From positions 4,948,501-5,012,500 of the forward strand of contig NZ_JARKIN010000001.1 in assembly GCF_029351045.1 (NCBI RefSeq): DNA of 64,000 nt. Direction: 5' to 3'. Below the pieces are notes generated by a model that did no database searches, was not told the DNA's origin, and saw nothing but the letters and a program-made list of their open reading frames with translations. Both the position numbers and the translations under genes were made by a program. Positions 31,401 through 38,444 of the stretch are shown piece by piece (positions within the stretch are counted from its first letter, which is position 1; each line of letters opens with the position of its first letter). Source of the DNA: Streptomyces sp. WMMB303. Its GTDB lineage: Bacteria; Actinomycetota; Actinomycetes; Streptomycetales; Streptomycetaceae.

Positions 31401-31490
31401 TCAGAACCTCTCCGGGAAGAGCAGGGCGCAGACGAGGTAGCCCAGCAGCGCGAGGGCCACCATGAGCCCCGCGGCGTTCTCGGCGCTCAC
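31401..31490 (-). CDS. kdpF: Potassium-transporting ATPase small subunit KdpF
   Basis: The 29-codon frame from GTG 31490 reads [19 protein letters not shown] then [10 protein letters not shown]. It is one membrane helix ending in the KdpF-typical LLFPERF tail. KdpF is a lipid-like stabiliser of the KdpABC complex. The start codon overlaps the stop of the microprotein gene upstream (GTGA), and kdpA follows six bases later. Confidence 0.9.
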   Translation of the reverse strand: MSAENAAGLMVALALLGYLVCALLFPERF

Positions 31491-31570
31491 AGCCGGTCCA
31501 TCCCTCTGGCGACGAGCGACAGCAGTGCGAAGACCGCGACGGTGGTGGCGGCGAAGGCCAGATCGGCCAT
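31487..31570 (-). CDS. Uncharacterised 27-residue membrane microprotein heading the kdp operon
   Basis: ATG 31570 has an excellent AGGAG ribosome site seven bases upstream. The frame reads [20 protein letters not shown] then ARGMDRL, a single predicted membrane helix followed by a basic tail. Its stop overlaps the kdpF GTG start (GTGA), so the two are translationally coupled. It is not KdpF, which is encoded next. It may be another small subunit of the Kdp complex or a leader peptide whose translation controls kdpF. Function is inferred from context only. Confidence 0.75.
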   Translation of the reverse strand: MADLAFAATTVAVFALLSLVARGMDRL

Positions 31571-31641
31571 CGTGTGCTCCTGGTGAGTAGGTTGTGCTGA
31601 CCCACCCAGAAAACCCCCGCCGACGGCGTACGCCCCGGGCG

Positions 31642-31710
31642 TTGACGTCCCTCATACACGTCCGGGGGCGCTCTTGACGGGGCCCATACATCCTTGACGC
31701 GGTCCCTACG
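31642..31710. promoter_or_regulatory. Three direct repeats upstream of the kdp operon (candidate KdpE sites)
   Basis: Three copies of a 17-base element occur on the plus strand: TTGACGTCCCTCATACA (31642-31658), TTGACGGGGCCCATACA (31674-31690) and TTGACGCGGTCCCTACG (31694-31710). The start-to-start spacings are 32 and 20 bases, near three and two helical turns. They sit 70-140 bases upstream of the operon's first start codon. Direct repeats suit an OmpR-family regulator such as KdpE; the assignment is inferred. Confidence 0.6.
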
Positions 31711-31765
31711 CGCCTGCCGCGACTCCGCACGCGCTCGCGGCGGGTCGCACGACAAGCACGACAAG

Positions 31766-31792
31766 AAGGCCGGGCCCGACGGGCCCGGCCTT
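31766..31792 (-). terminator. Rho-independent-type terminator after the DUF3710 gene
   Basis: A perfect 12-base stem (31766-31777 with 31781-31792) has a three-base loop. On the minus strand it follows the DUF3710 stop and is trailed by TTCTTGT, giving a weak T tract. It insulates the kdp promoter from upstream transcription. Confidence 0.8.
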
Positions 31793-31809
31793 CGCAGCAG
31801 CACGCCGCG

Positions 31810-32595
31810 CTAGCGCACCTCGGAGATCTCCGGGCCACGCTGGAGCTTGTCGAGGCCGCCCGCGAACCGGGAGCCTTCTTCCACCGTCTCCTGCTGCACT
31901 CCGTCCGGCACCATCTGCGCGTCCTCGGGCAGCTTCAGGACGATGGGGTCGCGCGGCGCCATCGGCCCCTCACCGCGCACCACGACCGTGTCCCGGAAAA
32001 TCTGCTCCAGCACACCGGCCGCCTCGGGCTGGACCGCGCCCTGGCCGGAGATCACCCCGCGCAGGAACCATCGCGGTCCGTCCACCCCGACGAACCGGAC
32101 GACCTGCACGCCGCCCGTGCCGTCCGGCAGCTGCACCGGGACCTGCGCCCGCAGCTCCCAGCCCAGCGGCCCCTCGGCCTCGTCGATGACGCCGCCCTGC
32201 TGGGTGATGCCGGAGGCGATCTCCTCACGCACCTCGTCCCAGATGCCCTCGCGCTTGGGCGCGGCGAACGCCTGGAGCTGGACGGCGCTGTCCTGCAGCA
32301 CGACGGTCGCCGCGACGATCGCGTCACCCGCGACCTCGACCCGCAGCTCCATGCCCTCGACGCCGGGGATGAACAGGCCGCCCAGGTCGACCCTGCCGGA
32401 GTCGGGCTCGGTGACCTCCTCGATGTCCCAGGGACCGTCCGGACGGGGCGCCGGAGGCAGCTTGACCCGGGTCTCTCCGGTGTCGGCTTCGGCGTCCGCG
32501 CCGTCCTGCGGCTCGTCCTCGCCTTCCTGTTCCGTCTCGAACTCGTCCGAGGTGCCCGTGGGCTCTTCGCTCTTCTTGCGACGACGTCCGAACAC
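31810..32595 (-). CDS. DUF3710 protein
   Basis: The 261-residue protein has a basic start MFGRRRKKSEE, an acidic disordered stretch to about residue 40, then the DUF3710 domain (GPWDIEEVTEPDSGRVDLGG, FIPGVEGMELRVEV). No membrane segment or catalytic motif is apparent. It starts one base after the dut stop, as in many actinobacteria. Function is unknown; a link to dUTP metabolism rests only on neighbourhood. Confidence 0.9.
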   Translation of the reverse strand: MFGRRRKKSEEPTGTSDEFETEQEGEDEPQDGADAEADTGETRVKLPPAPRPDGPWDIEEVTEPDSGRVDLGGLFIPGVEGMELRVEVAGDAIVAATVVLQDSAVQLQAFAAPKREGIWDEVREEIASGITQQGGVIDEAEGPLGWELRAQVPVQLPDGTGGVQVVRFVGVDGPRWFLRGVISGQGAVQPEAAGVLEQIFRDTVVVRGEGPMAPRDPIVLKLPEDAQMVPDGVQQETVEEGSRFAGGLDKLQRGPEISEVR

Positions 32596-32596
32596 G

Positions 32597-33166
32597 TCAC
32601 TGTCCTCTCAGGTCGGAAGCTCGATCGGCACCGACCGCAACGTAATCCTTCTGCTGTGCGGCTGTCTGCAGGGTGACGCCCGACGCGTCGGCGGCCGCCG
32701 ACCGGGCCTGGCGGTCCGCCGCGTGGCCGCCCGTGGAGCCGAAGCCGCCCGCGGCGCGCACCGAGTCGGGCAGCTCCTCGACCTCGCGGAAGCGGACCTT
32801 CTCCACCTGCTGGACGACGAGTTGGGCGATACGGTCGAACCGCTCGAACCGCACGGTCTCGCGTGGATCGAGATTGGCCACAATCACCTTGATCTCCCCA
32901 CGGTACCCGGCATCGACCGTTCCCGGTGCATTCACCAGCGAGACGCCGCAGCGGGCCGCAAGGCCGGAGCGCGGGTGGACGAAGGCCGCGTAGCCGTCCG
33001 GGAGGGCGAGCGAGATCCCGGTCGGCAGGACGGCCCGCTCCCCGGGGGCCAGTTCCGCGCCCTCGGTGGTCACCAGATCGCAACCGGCGTCCCCCGGATG
33101 CTGGTAGGCGGGCACGGGCACCTGGGGGTCGGTACGCCGCAGCAGGATCTCGACACCGTCGCTCAC
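32597..33166 (-). CDS. dut: dUTP pyrophosphatase (dUTPase)
   Basis: GTG 33166 overlaps the thioesterase stop (GTGA) and yields 189 residues. All five trimeric dUTPase motifs are present, including AGCDLVTTEGAELAPGER, PRSGLAARCGVSLVNAPGTV with YRGEIKV, and the C-terminal arm RAAGGFGSTGG. The enzyme hydrolyses dUTP to dUMP and pyrophosphate, keeping uracil out of DNA and feeding thymidylate synthesis. A tail of about 40 Ala/Asp/Gln-rich residues after motif 5 is longer than in most homologues. Confidence 0.95.
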   Translation of the reverse strand: MSDGVEILLRRTDPQVPVPAYQHPGDAGCDLVTTEGAELAPGERAVLPTGISLALPDGYAAFVHPRSGLAARCGVSLVNAPGTVDAGYRGEIKVIVANLDPRETVRFERFDRIAQLVVQQVEKVRFREVEELPDSVRAAGGFGSTGGHAADRQARSAAADASGVTLQTAAQQKDYVAVGADRASDLRGQ

Positions 33167-33765
33167 GGGTTCACCTCGAAGGCACGCGCGCGCCTGACCT
33201 GGTCGGGGTCGTCCATGGCCGCGTGGATCTCCTCCTCGCGGCCGTTCTCGACGAAGTGCTCGACCTTCACCTCTATGAAGACGGCGTCCGCGCGCACGGC
33301 CACCGGCCCCTCGGGACCACCGATCCGGCCGGTGGCCGTCGAGTAGATCTTGCGCCCGTGCACCGCGGTCGTACGGGCCTCCAGATACAGGAGCGTGTCC
33401 ACGGGGACCGGGCGCAGGAAGTCGGTCTCCAGCCGCCCGGCCACGGCGATCACGTGCATCAGCCAGCCCAGCGAGCCCAGGGTCTCGTCCAGCGCGGTGG
33501 TCAGCACGCCGCCGTGGGCGAGGCCGGGCGCTCCCTGGTGGGCCGGCTTGACGGTGAACTCGGCGGTGACGCTGACGCCCTCCCCGGCCCGCGCCGCCAG
33601 GTGCAGGCCGTGCGGCTGCCCGCCACCGCAGCCGAAGCACATGCCGTAGTGGGCACCGAGAGGGGTACCGGGCTCGGGTGCCTCGGAGTGGCGCACCGGC
33701 GGCACGGCGTCCGGCGGCGGCACCAGCGAGGTCTTCGGGGAACTGGGGGGGTTGACTGCACTCAC
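33163..33765 (-). CDS. PaaI-type hotdog thioesterase
   Basis: From GTG 33765, 200 residues. After a Pro-rich leader, the CFGCGGGQPHGLHL motif opens a hotdog domain with the active-site HGGVLTTALDETLGSL stretch. Such enzymes hydrolyse acyl-CoA thioesters; the substrate is unknown. It is the first gene of a run with dut and DUF3710 on the minus strand. Its start lies about 60 bases from the divergent DUF3093 gene. Confidence 0.85.
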   Translation of the reverse strand: MSAVNPPSSPKTSLVPPPDAVPPVRHSEAPEPGTPLGAHYGMCFGCGGGQPHGLHLAARAGEGVSVTAEFTVKPAHQGAPGLAHGGVLTTALDETLGSLGWLMHVIAVAGRLETDFLRPVPVDTLLYLEARTTAVHGRKIYSTATGRIGGPEGPVAVRADAVFIEVKVEHFVENGREEEIHAAMDDPDQVRRARAFEVNP

Positions 33766-33822
33766 GGGTGCAGACCTTACCGCCGTGCGGGGCGCCGGGG
33801 GGCGCCGTGCCAAGCTGGACAC

Positions 33823-34290
33823 ATGGTTGCCCCCACCGCGCTCCACGACGAGCGCCTCACCGCTCCCCGGTCCTGGTGGCTGATCGCCGCCGGAATGGGG
33901 GTGGCCTGCGCGCTGATGCTCTTCCCCTTCGGTCCGCTGCCGCTGCTGTGCGGCCTGGTGGGGGGCGGCGCGTCGGCAGCCGTATGCGTGAGCAGCTACG
34001 GCAGCGTCCGGGTGCGGGTGGTGGCGGACTCGCTGATCGCCGGGGACGCGCGGATTCCCGTGTCGGCGCTCGGGGAGGCCGAGGCGCTGGACGCCGGCCA
34101 GGCACGCGCCTGGCGTACGTACCAGGCCGACACACGGGCGCACATGCTGCTGCGCGGCTACGTCCCGACAGCGGTGCGGGTCGAGGTGACCGATCCGCAG
34201 GACCCGACGCCGTACGTGTACCTCTCCACGCGGCATCCGCAACGGCTGGTGGAGGCACTGCGTTCGGCCCGCGAGTCGGCCGTCTCCTAG
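33823..34290 (+). CDS. DUF3093 membrane protein
   Basis: ATG 33823 gives 155 residues. Two adjacent membrane segments (WWLIAAGMGVACALMLFPFG and LPLLCGLVGGGASAAVCVSS) are followed by a small soluble domain with AWRTYQADTRAHMLLRGYVP and YVYLSTRHPQRL, typical of DUF3093. It is divergent from the thioesterase-dut operon. Function is unknown; the family is confined mostly to actinobacteria. Confidence 0.85.
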   Translation: MVAPTALHDERLTAPRSWWLIAAGMGVACALMLFPFGPLPLLCGLVGGGASAAVCVSSYGSVRVRVVADSLIAGDARIPVSALGEAEALDAGQARAWRTYQADTRAHMLLRGYVPTAVRVEVTDPQDPTPYVYLSTRHPQRLVEALRSARESAVS

Positions 34291-34352
34291 CCGGCATCGG
34301 CCGTCTCCCGATTCGGGGGCCGCCATTCTCCTCGACCGGGGGGCAGGCCCGG

Positions 34353-35126
34353 TCAGACGCGGTGCGGACCGGGCGCGCCGGCGCGCAGATCGGCCCGGAC
34401 ACGCTCGGCGAGCCGCGCGGTGTCCCTGCGGTTCAGCACGGCGCCGGCGGCGGCTCCGATCAGGAACGGGGCGAGGTTCGGGAGGGTGCGCAGGGTGCGC
34501 TTCGTGATCTGCTGCCGCAGTCTGCGGCGCAGCTCCCCGTTCATGGCCGTGCTCAGGGTGGCGGGGCGGGTGAGTTCCACGCCCCGTTCGGAGGCCCAGG
34601 CGCTCAGGTAGGCGGCGGCCCGTTCGCGGACGGTGCCGGGCGCCCGGCGGCCGTAGACCTCGTGCAGTTCGGCGATCAGTTTCAGCTCGACACCGGCGAC
34701 GCCGACGATCTCGGCGGTCAGCTCGGCGGGCAGGGCCGGAGGTACCGGCAGCATCGCGGCGCCGCCGACTCCCGCGCCCACGGCGGCCGCGCTCCGGCCG
34801 GCTCCGGCCACCAGTCGGTCGGCCAGCTCCTCGGTGCTCAGCCCGGGGAACTGGCTGCGGAGGGTCGCCAGGTCCCTCACCGGCACCCGCGGGGCGAGTT
34901 CGATGACACCCTCGGTGACCGCGCGTACATACATCTGCGTACGCGTCCGGATCCGCCGCACGGCGCCGCCGGGCCGCGGTCCGGGGCCGGGCGGTGTCCC
35001 GCCGGGCGGCACGACCGGGCCGTCGGTGCCCGGCGCGGCGCCCTCGGCACCGCACTCGAGCGGCACGAGCGAGGCCGACCGGTCATGAGGGCCTCGCTCG
35101 TCGTCACGTGCGCCTTCGACTGCCAC
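34353..35126 (-). CDS. Conserved hypothetical protein, possibly EcsC-like
   Basis: A 257-residue protein with a disordered Pro/Gly-rich N-terminus (to about residue 58), then helical segments including GAGVGGAAMLPVPPALPAEL, the ELKLIAELHEVYGRR stretch and a C-terminal NLAPFLIGAAAGAVLNRRDT. The alternation of amphipathic and Gly/Ala-rich helices recalls EcsC-family proteins. I am not certain of the family. It follows the DUF4193 gene on the same strand by 17 bases and may share its transcript. The N-terminal start could be internal. Confidence 0.65.
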   Translation of the reverse strand: MAVEGARDDERGPHDRSASLVPLECGAEGAAPGTDGPVVPPGGTPPGPGPRPGGAVRRIRTRTQMYVRAVTEGVIELAPRVPVRDLATLRSQFPGLSTEELADRLVAGAGRSAAAVGAGVGGAAMLPVPPALPAELTAEIVGVAGVELKLIAELHEVYGRRAPGTVRERAAAYLSAWASERGVELTRPATLSTAMNGELRRRLRQQITKRTLRTLPNLAPFLIGAAAGAVLNRRDTARLAERVRADLRAGAPGPHRV

Positions 35127-35143
35127 GGCAGTCGGTCCGCTGC

Positions 35144-35443
35144 TCAGGCCGCGCAGTCGCGGCAGATCGGCTGGCCGTTCTTCTCCGCGGCGAGCTGGGA
35201 GCGGTGGTGCACCAGGAAGCAGTTCATGCAGGTGAACTCATCCGCCTGGCGGGGCAGCACCCGGACGGACAGCTCCTCGTTGGAGAGGTCCGCTCCGGGC
35301 AGCTCGAGACCCTCGGCCTGCTCGAACTCGTCCACGTCGACGTTGGTCGCGGACTTGTCGTTCCGCCGGGCCTTCAGCTCCTCGATGCTGTCTTCGTTGA
35401 CTTCGTCGTCGGTCTTGCGTGGAGTGTCGTAATCCGTAGCCAT
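35144..35443 (-). CDS. DUF4193 small acidic zinc-ribbon-like protein
   Basis: ATG 35443 with a GAGGGGGAGAG ribosome region gives 99 residues. The N-terminal half is acidic (DDEVNEDSIEELKARRND). The C-terminal half holds CMNCFLVHHRSQLA and CRDC, a four-cysteine site likely to bind zinc. The family is highly conserved in actinobacteria and of unknown function. A transcription-associated role has been suggested for similar acidic zinc proteins, but nothing here proves it. Confidence 0.88.
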   Translation of the reverse strand: MATDYDTPRKTDDEVNEDSIEELKARRNDKSATNVDVDEFEQAEGLELPGADLSNEELSVRVLPRQADEFTCMNCFLVHHRSQLAAEKNGQPICRDCAA

Positions 35444-35920
35444 GTCGCTCTCCCCCTCTGGGTGTCTGTGGTGTCTCCAGCGCACGTAACGCGTGAGAGG
35501 CCGGACTTGTGCCCGACCCGAGGCGGAGATTTTGCCTCACATCAAGGTCTGTTACTCAATCGACACCCAACGGCACCCCTGAAGAGGTGATCATGTCGGA
35601 TGTCGAGGAGGACCATAGACGGTCCCCGGCGGTGCTCCGCACACACTCCGCACCGGCCATCCGGGGTACTGCCCACGATCTCCACCTGCGGAAACCTGGA
35701 TTTTCCGGGTTTTCTTCCCGTTCGGCGACCCCGGTCCGGGACCATCCGAAAATTCGCATGTGTGATCGATCACAACCCGGCCGCAGGCAGCGATAAGTGT
35801 CCCCGATTCCGCATATAGCGAACGGAGTGCCGACTACACCGGGGTGTTTTCGGTCACTTTTCGTCACCTCCATGATCCTTCGCCCTTCCTGCGAGGCTTC
35901 GCGGCGCACCCCGCCACCAC
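35444..35920. promoter_or_regulatory. Long intergenic region with a perfect 14-base palindrome
   Basis: This 477-base region is less GC-rich than its surroundings and no frame in it looks coding. It contains the perfect palindrome TGTGATCGATCACA (35761-35774), which resembles Crp/Fnr-type half-sites with GTG-N6-CAC spacing. Downstream lies CGATAAG, which could be part of a promoter, and there is a short hairpin around GGAAACCTGGATTTTCC. It should hold the DUF4193 promoter and the end of the cutRS message. A small RNA is possible but unproven. Confidence 0.5.
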
Positions 35921-37240
35921 TCAGAGCGGCAGCGTCACCCGCATCACCAGGCCGCCGTCCTCGCGCGGTACGGCCGAGACCGCACCGCCGTGCGCCCGCG
36001 CGACCGAGCGCACGATCGACAACCCGAGCCCGACCCCCTTGTCACTGCCCGTCCGCTCCGTACGCAGACGCCGGAACGGCTCGAAGAGGTTGTCCACCTC
36101 GTAGGCCGGGACGACGGGTCCGGTGTTCTCGACGCTGAGCACCGCCTGCCCCGGCTGGGCCTCCGTACTGACCGAGACCCATCCGCCCGCACGCAGGTTG
36201 TAGCGCACGGCATTCTGCACCAGGTTCAGTGCGACGCGCTCCAGGAGTACCCCGTTGCCCTGTACATATGTGGGCTGCCGTACTCCGCGCAACTCGACGC
36301 CCTTGGTCTCGGCCTCTCCGCGGGCCTGCTCGACCGCCTGCGAGGCCACCTCGGCCAGATCCACCGGCTTGCGGTCCACCAGCTCGTTCTCGCTCCGTGC
36401 GAGCAGCAGCAGCCCCTCCACGAGCTGCTCGCTGCGCTCGTTGGTGGCCAGCAGCGTCTTGGCCAGCTGCTGCAGCTCCGGCGAGGCGTCCGGATCGGCG
36501 AGCTGCACCTCGAGCAGCGTCCGGTTGATCGCCAGCGGGGTGCGCAACTCGTGCGAGGCGTTGCCCACGAAGCGCTGCTGCGCGGTGAAGGCACGCTCCA
36601 GCCGGTCCAGCATGTCGTCGAAGGTGTCGGACAGCTCCTTGAGCTCGTCGTCCGGGCCCTCCAGCTCGATCCGCTTGTGCAGGTCCGAGCCCGCCACCTG
36701 GCGTGCGGTGCGGGTGATGCGGCCCAGCGGCGAGAGCACCCGGCCCGCCATCACGTACCCGAAGGCGAACGCGGCCACGGCGAGCCCGAGCAGCGCGAGC
36801 AGGGAGCGGCGCAGCAACCCGTCCAGTGCCATCCTGCGCTGCGCCTCCGCGCACTCCGACAGGCGTTGCATGAACACATCGCTGGGGAGTGTTCCGGTCA
36901 GCCCCTGGCAGTCAGAGGTCGGCTGGACCTCCCCGTTGAGGATGCGGAACGAGACATGGCTGGCGTCGTCCAGCGCCTGCGCCGCCAGCAGATAGATGAT
37001 CGTCAGCAGCAGCATCCCGGCGATCAGGAACATTCCGCCGTACAGCAGCGTGAGCCGTATCCGGATGGTGGGGCGCAGCAGGGGCAAGGACCGGGGGGTC
37101 TCGCGCGGGTCCCAACTCGGTTTGGGGGGTGTGCGCGGCGGGGCGCCGCCGGAGCGGTCGCCCGCCTCCGGGCCGGCGGCACCGGGGGTCCCCCGGGAAG
37201 CGGGGGAACCCGGGGATTCGGGAGAAGTGGAAGGGGCCAT
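35921..37240 (-). CDS. cutS: Sensor histidine kinase CutS
   Basis: The 439-residue kinase has a Pro-rich N-terminal tail, a first membrane segment (LLYGGMFLIAGMLLLTIIYL), a short external loop with two cysteines (DCQGLT and LSECAEAQ) and a second membrane segment. HAMP, the phosphoacceptor motif NASHELRTPLA and the ATPase boxes (LVQNAVRYNLRAGG, GVGLGLSIVRSVARAHGG) follow. It starts five bases after the CutR stop. The gene pair and its position between DUF4193 and the inositol phosphatase match cutRS of streptomycetes, which controls secretion stress and affects antibiotic production. The external cysteine pair could sense redox or disulfide state. Confidence 0.88.
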   Translation of the reverse strand: MAPSTSPESPGSPASRGTPGAAGPEAGDRSGGAPPRTPPKPSWDPRETPRSLPLLRPTIRIRLTLLYGGMFLIAGMLLLTIIYLLAAQALDDASHVSFRILNGEVQPTSDCQGLTGTLPSDVFMQRLSECAEAQRRMALDGLLRRSLLALLGLAVAAFAFGYVMAGRVLSPLGRITRTARQVAGSDLHKRIELEGPDDELKELSDTFDDMLDRLERAFTAQQRFVGNASHELRTPLAINRTLLEVQLADPDASPELQQLAKTLLATNERSEQLVEGLLLLARSENELVDRKPVDLAEVASQAVEQARGEAETKGVELRGVRQPTYVQGNGVLLERVALNLVQNAVRYNLRAGGWVSVSTEAQPGQAVLSVENTGPVVPAYEVDNLFEPFRRLRTERTGSDKGVGLGLSIVRSVARAHGGAVSAVPREDGGLVMRVTLPL

Positions 37241-37245
37241 CGACG

Positions 37246-37899
37246 TCAGATCCGGTACCCCGCGCCCGGCACGGTGACGATCACCGGTGGCTCACCGAGC
37301 TTGCGGCGCAGCGTCATCACCGTCACCCGCACCACATTGGTGAACGGGTCGGTGTTCTCGTCCCACGCCTTCTCCAGGAGCTGCTCGGCGGAGACCACAC
37401 TGCCCTCGCCCCGCATCAGCACCTCCAGCACCGCGAACTCCTTGGGCGCCAGCTGGATCTCCCGGCCGTCCCGGGAGACCTCGCGGCGCCCCGGGTCCAG
37501 CCGGATGCCGGCCCGCTCCAGCACCGGCGGGAGGGCTGTGGTCGTGCGCCGCCCCAGCGCCCGCACGCGGGCCGTCAGCTCGGAGAAGGCGAAGGGCTTG
37601 GGCAGGTAGTCGTCGGCGCCCAGCTCCAGGCCCTCGACCCGGTCGCTGACGTCCCCGGAGGCGGTGAGCATCAGCACCCGGGTGGGCAGCCCCAGCTCCA
37701 CGATCCGGCGGCAGACGTCGTCCCCGTGCACCAGCGGCAGGTCCCGGTCGAGTACGACGACGTCGTAGTCGTTGATGTCGACGCGCTCTTGCGCCGCCGC
37801 CCCGTCGTAGACCACATCGACGGCCATGGCCTCTCTGCGGAGGCCCGTCGCCACGGCATCGGCGAGCAGCTGCTCGTCCTCGACGACGAGTACGCGCAC
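37246..37899 (-). CDS. cutR: Response regulator CutR
   Basis: GTG 37899, preceded by GGAAGGAA, gives 217 residues. The receiver domain has phosphoacceptor Asp51 (VVVLDRDLPLVHGDD) and GADDYLPKPFAF. The OmpR-type winged helix includes LAPKEFAVLEVLMRGEGSVV and NVVRVTVMTLRRKLGEPP. The longer frame to 38358 is not used because the ribosome site and receiver domain fix the start. Direct repeats about 145 bases upstream suggest autoregulation. Confidence 0.88.
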   Translation of the reverse strand: MRVLVVEDEQLLADAVATGLRREAMAVDVVYDGAAAQERVDINDYDVVVLDRDLPLVHGDDVCRRIVELGLPTRVLMLTASGDVSDRVEGLELGADDYLPKPFAFSELTARVRALGRRTTTALPPVLERAGIRLDPGRREVSRDGREIQLAPKEFAVLEVLMRGEGSVVSAEQLLEKAWDENTDPFTNVVRVTVMTLRRKLGEPPVIVTVPGAGYRI

Positions 37900-38039
37900 G
37901 GCGCTGTTCCTTCCCTGGATACGGATGGGGGATCGTGCTCCCCATCGTGCCCCGGAACCCGGTAAATCGACGGTAAGAGCAGAGGTGGGAGGCCGGGCGC
38001 GCACTCCGGCACGAGCCGCCGGCACATTTTCGGGGCGGT

Positions 38040-38057
38040 TGAGGTTTCTCTGAGGTT
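38040..38057. promoter_or_regulatory. Candidate CutR box upstream of cutR
   Basis: Two perfect TGAGGTT repeats start at 38040 and 38051, exactly 11 bases (one helical turn) apart; on the minus strand this reads AACCTCA-N4-AACCTCA. Tandem repeats with 11-base period are the usual binding mode of OmpR-family regulators. It lies between the divergent cutR and 53-residue genes. Identity of the binder is inferred. Confidence 0.55.
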
Positions 38058-38214
38058 CCGGTTGGGGAGGACCTGAGCACCACCCACGATCACGCCCTGT
38101 GCGCAGGGTGCCACGACGCACCTCCGACGCAGTCCGGGGACCACGCCGTGATCGGGCACGCACCACTTCCCTCGGCACACCCCGTGCCACCGACCCGCGA
38201 CGAGGGGGCACACC

Positions 38215-38376
38215 ATGGACGCATTCACCGCAGGCATCCTGCAGCGTATACGGACCACCGAGTCCGACCTGCACCGCGCACGTGAATCCGGCGACGACTT
38301 CCTCGTGGACGTCGAGCAGTCGGAGCTGGAGGACCTCCGCCGCCTGGCCGCCGAGCACGGCGTGCAGGTCGCCTGA
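38215..38376 (+). CDS. Conserved 53-residue helical protein
   Basis: ATG 38215 begins MDAFTAGILQRIRTTESDLH, continuing as ARESGDDFLVDVEQSELEDL and a C-terminal RRLAAEHGVQVA. It is highly charged, predicted to be a helical hairpin, and too short for routine ORF calls. Its codon use is typical of the surrounding genes, and it is followed directly by a strong terminator. A similar small gene sits at this place beside cutR in other streptomycetes, as far as I recall. Function is unknown. Confidence 0.78.
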   Translation: MDAFTAGILQRIRTTESDLHRARESGDDFLVDVEQSELEDLRRLAAEHGVQVA

Positions 38377-38398
38377 GGACCCTTTCGAGCCCCGCTCA

Positions 38399-38435
38399 GG
38401 TGATGCGGCCCCCCGGTCCGGGGGGCCGCATCACC
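38399..38435. terminator. Strong bidirectional terminator
   Basis: A perfect 16-base stem (38399-38414 with 38420-38435) and a five-base loop lie between the 53-residue gene and the convergent phosphatase gene. Confidence 0.85.
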
Positions 38436-38444
38436 GTTCCCGGG

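Noticed and set aside
35761-35774. Crp binding site controlling DUF4193
   Set aside because: The palindrome is too far from the gene (318 bases), and its spacing does not clearly match the Streptomyces Crp motif as I recall it. It is kept only as an unexplained palindrome.
35509-35909. Short frames in the cutS-DUF4193 gap
   Set aside because: No ribosome site, atypical composition and mutual overlap on both strands; treated as non-coding.
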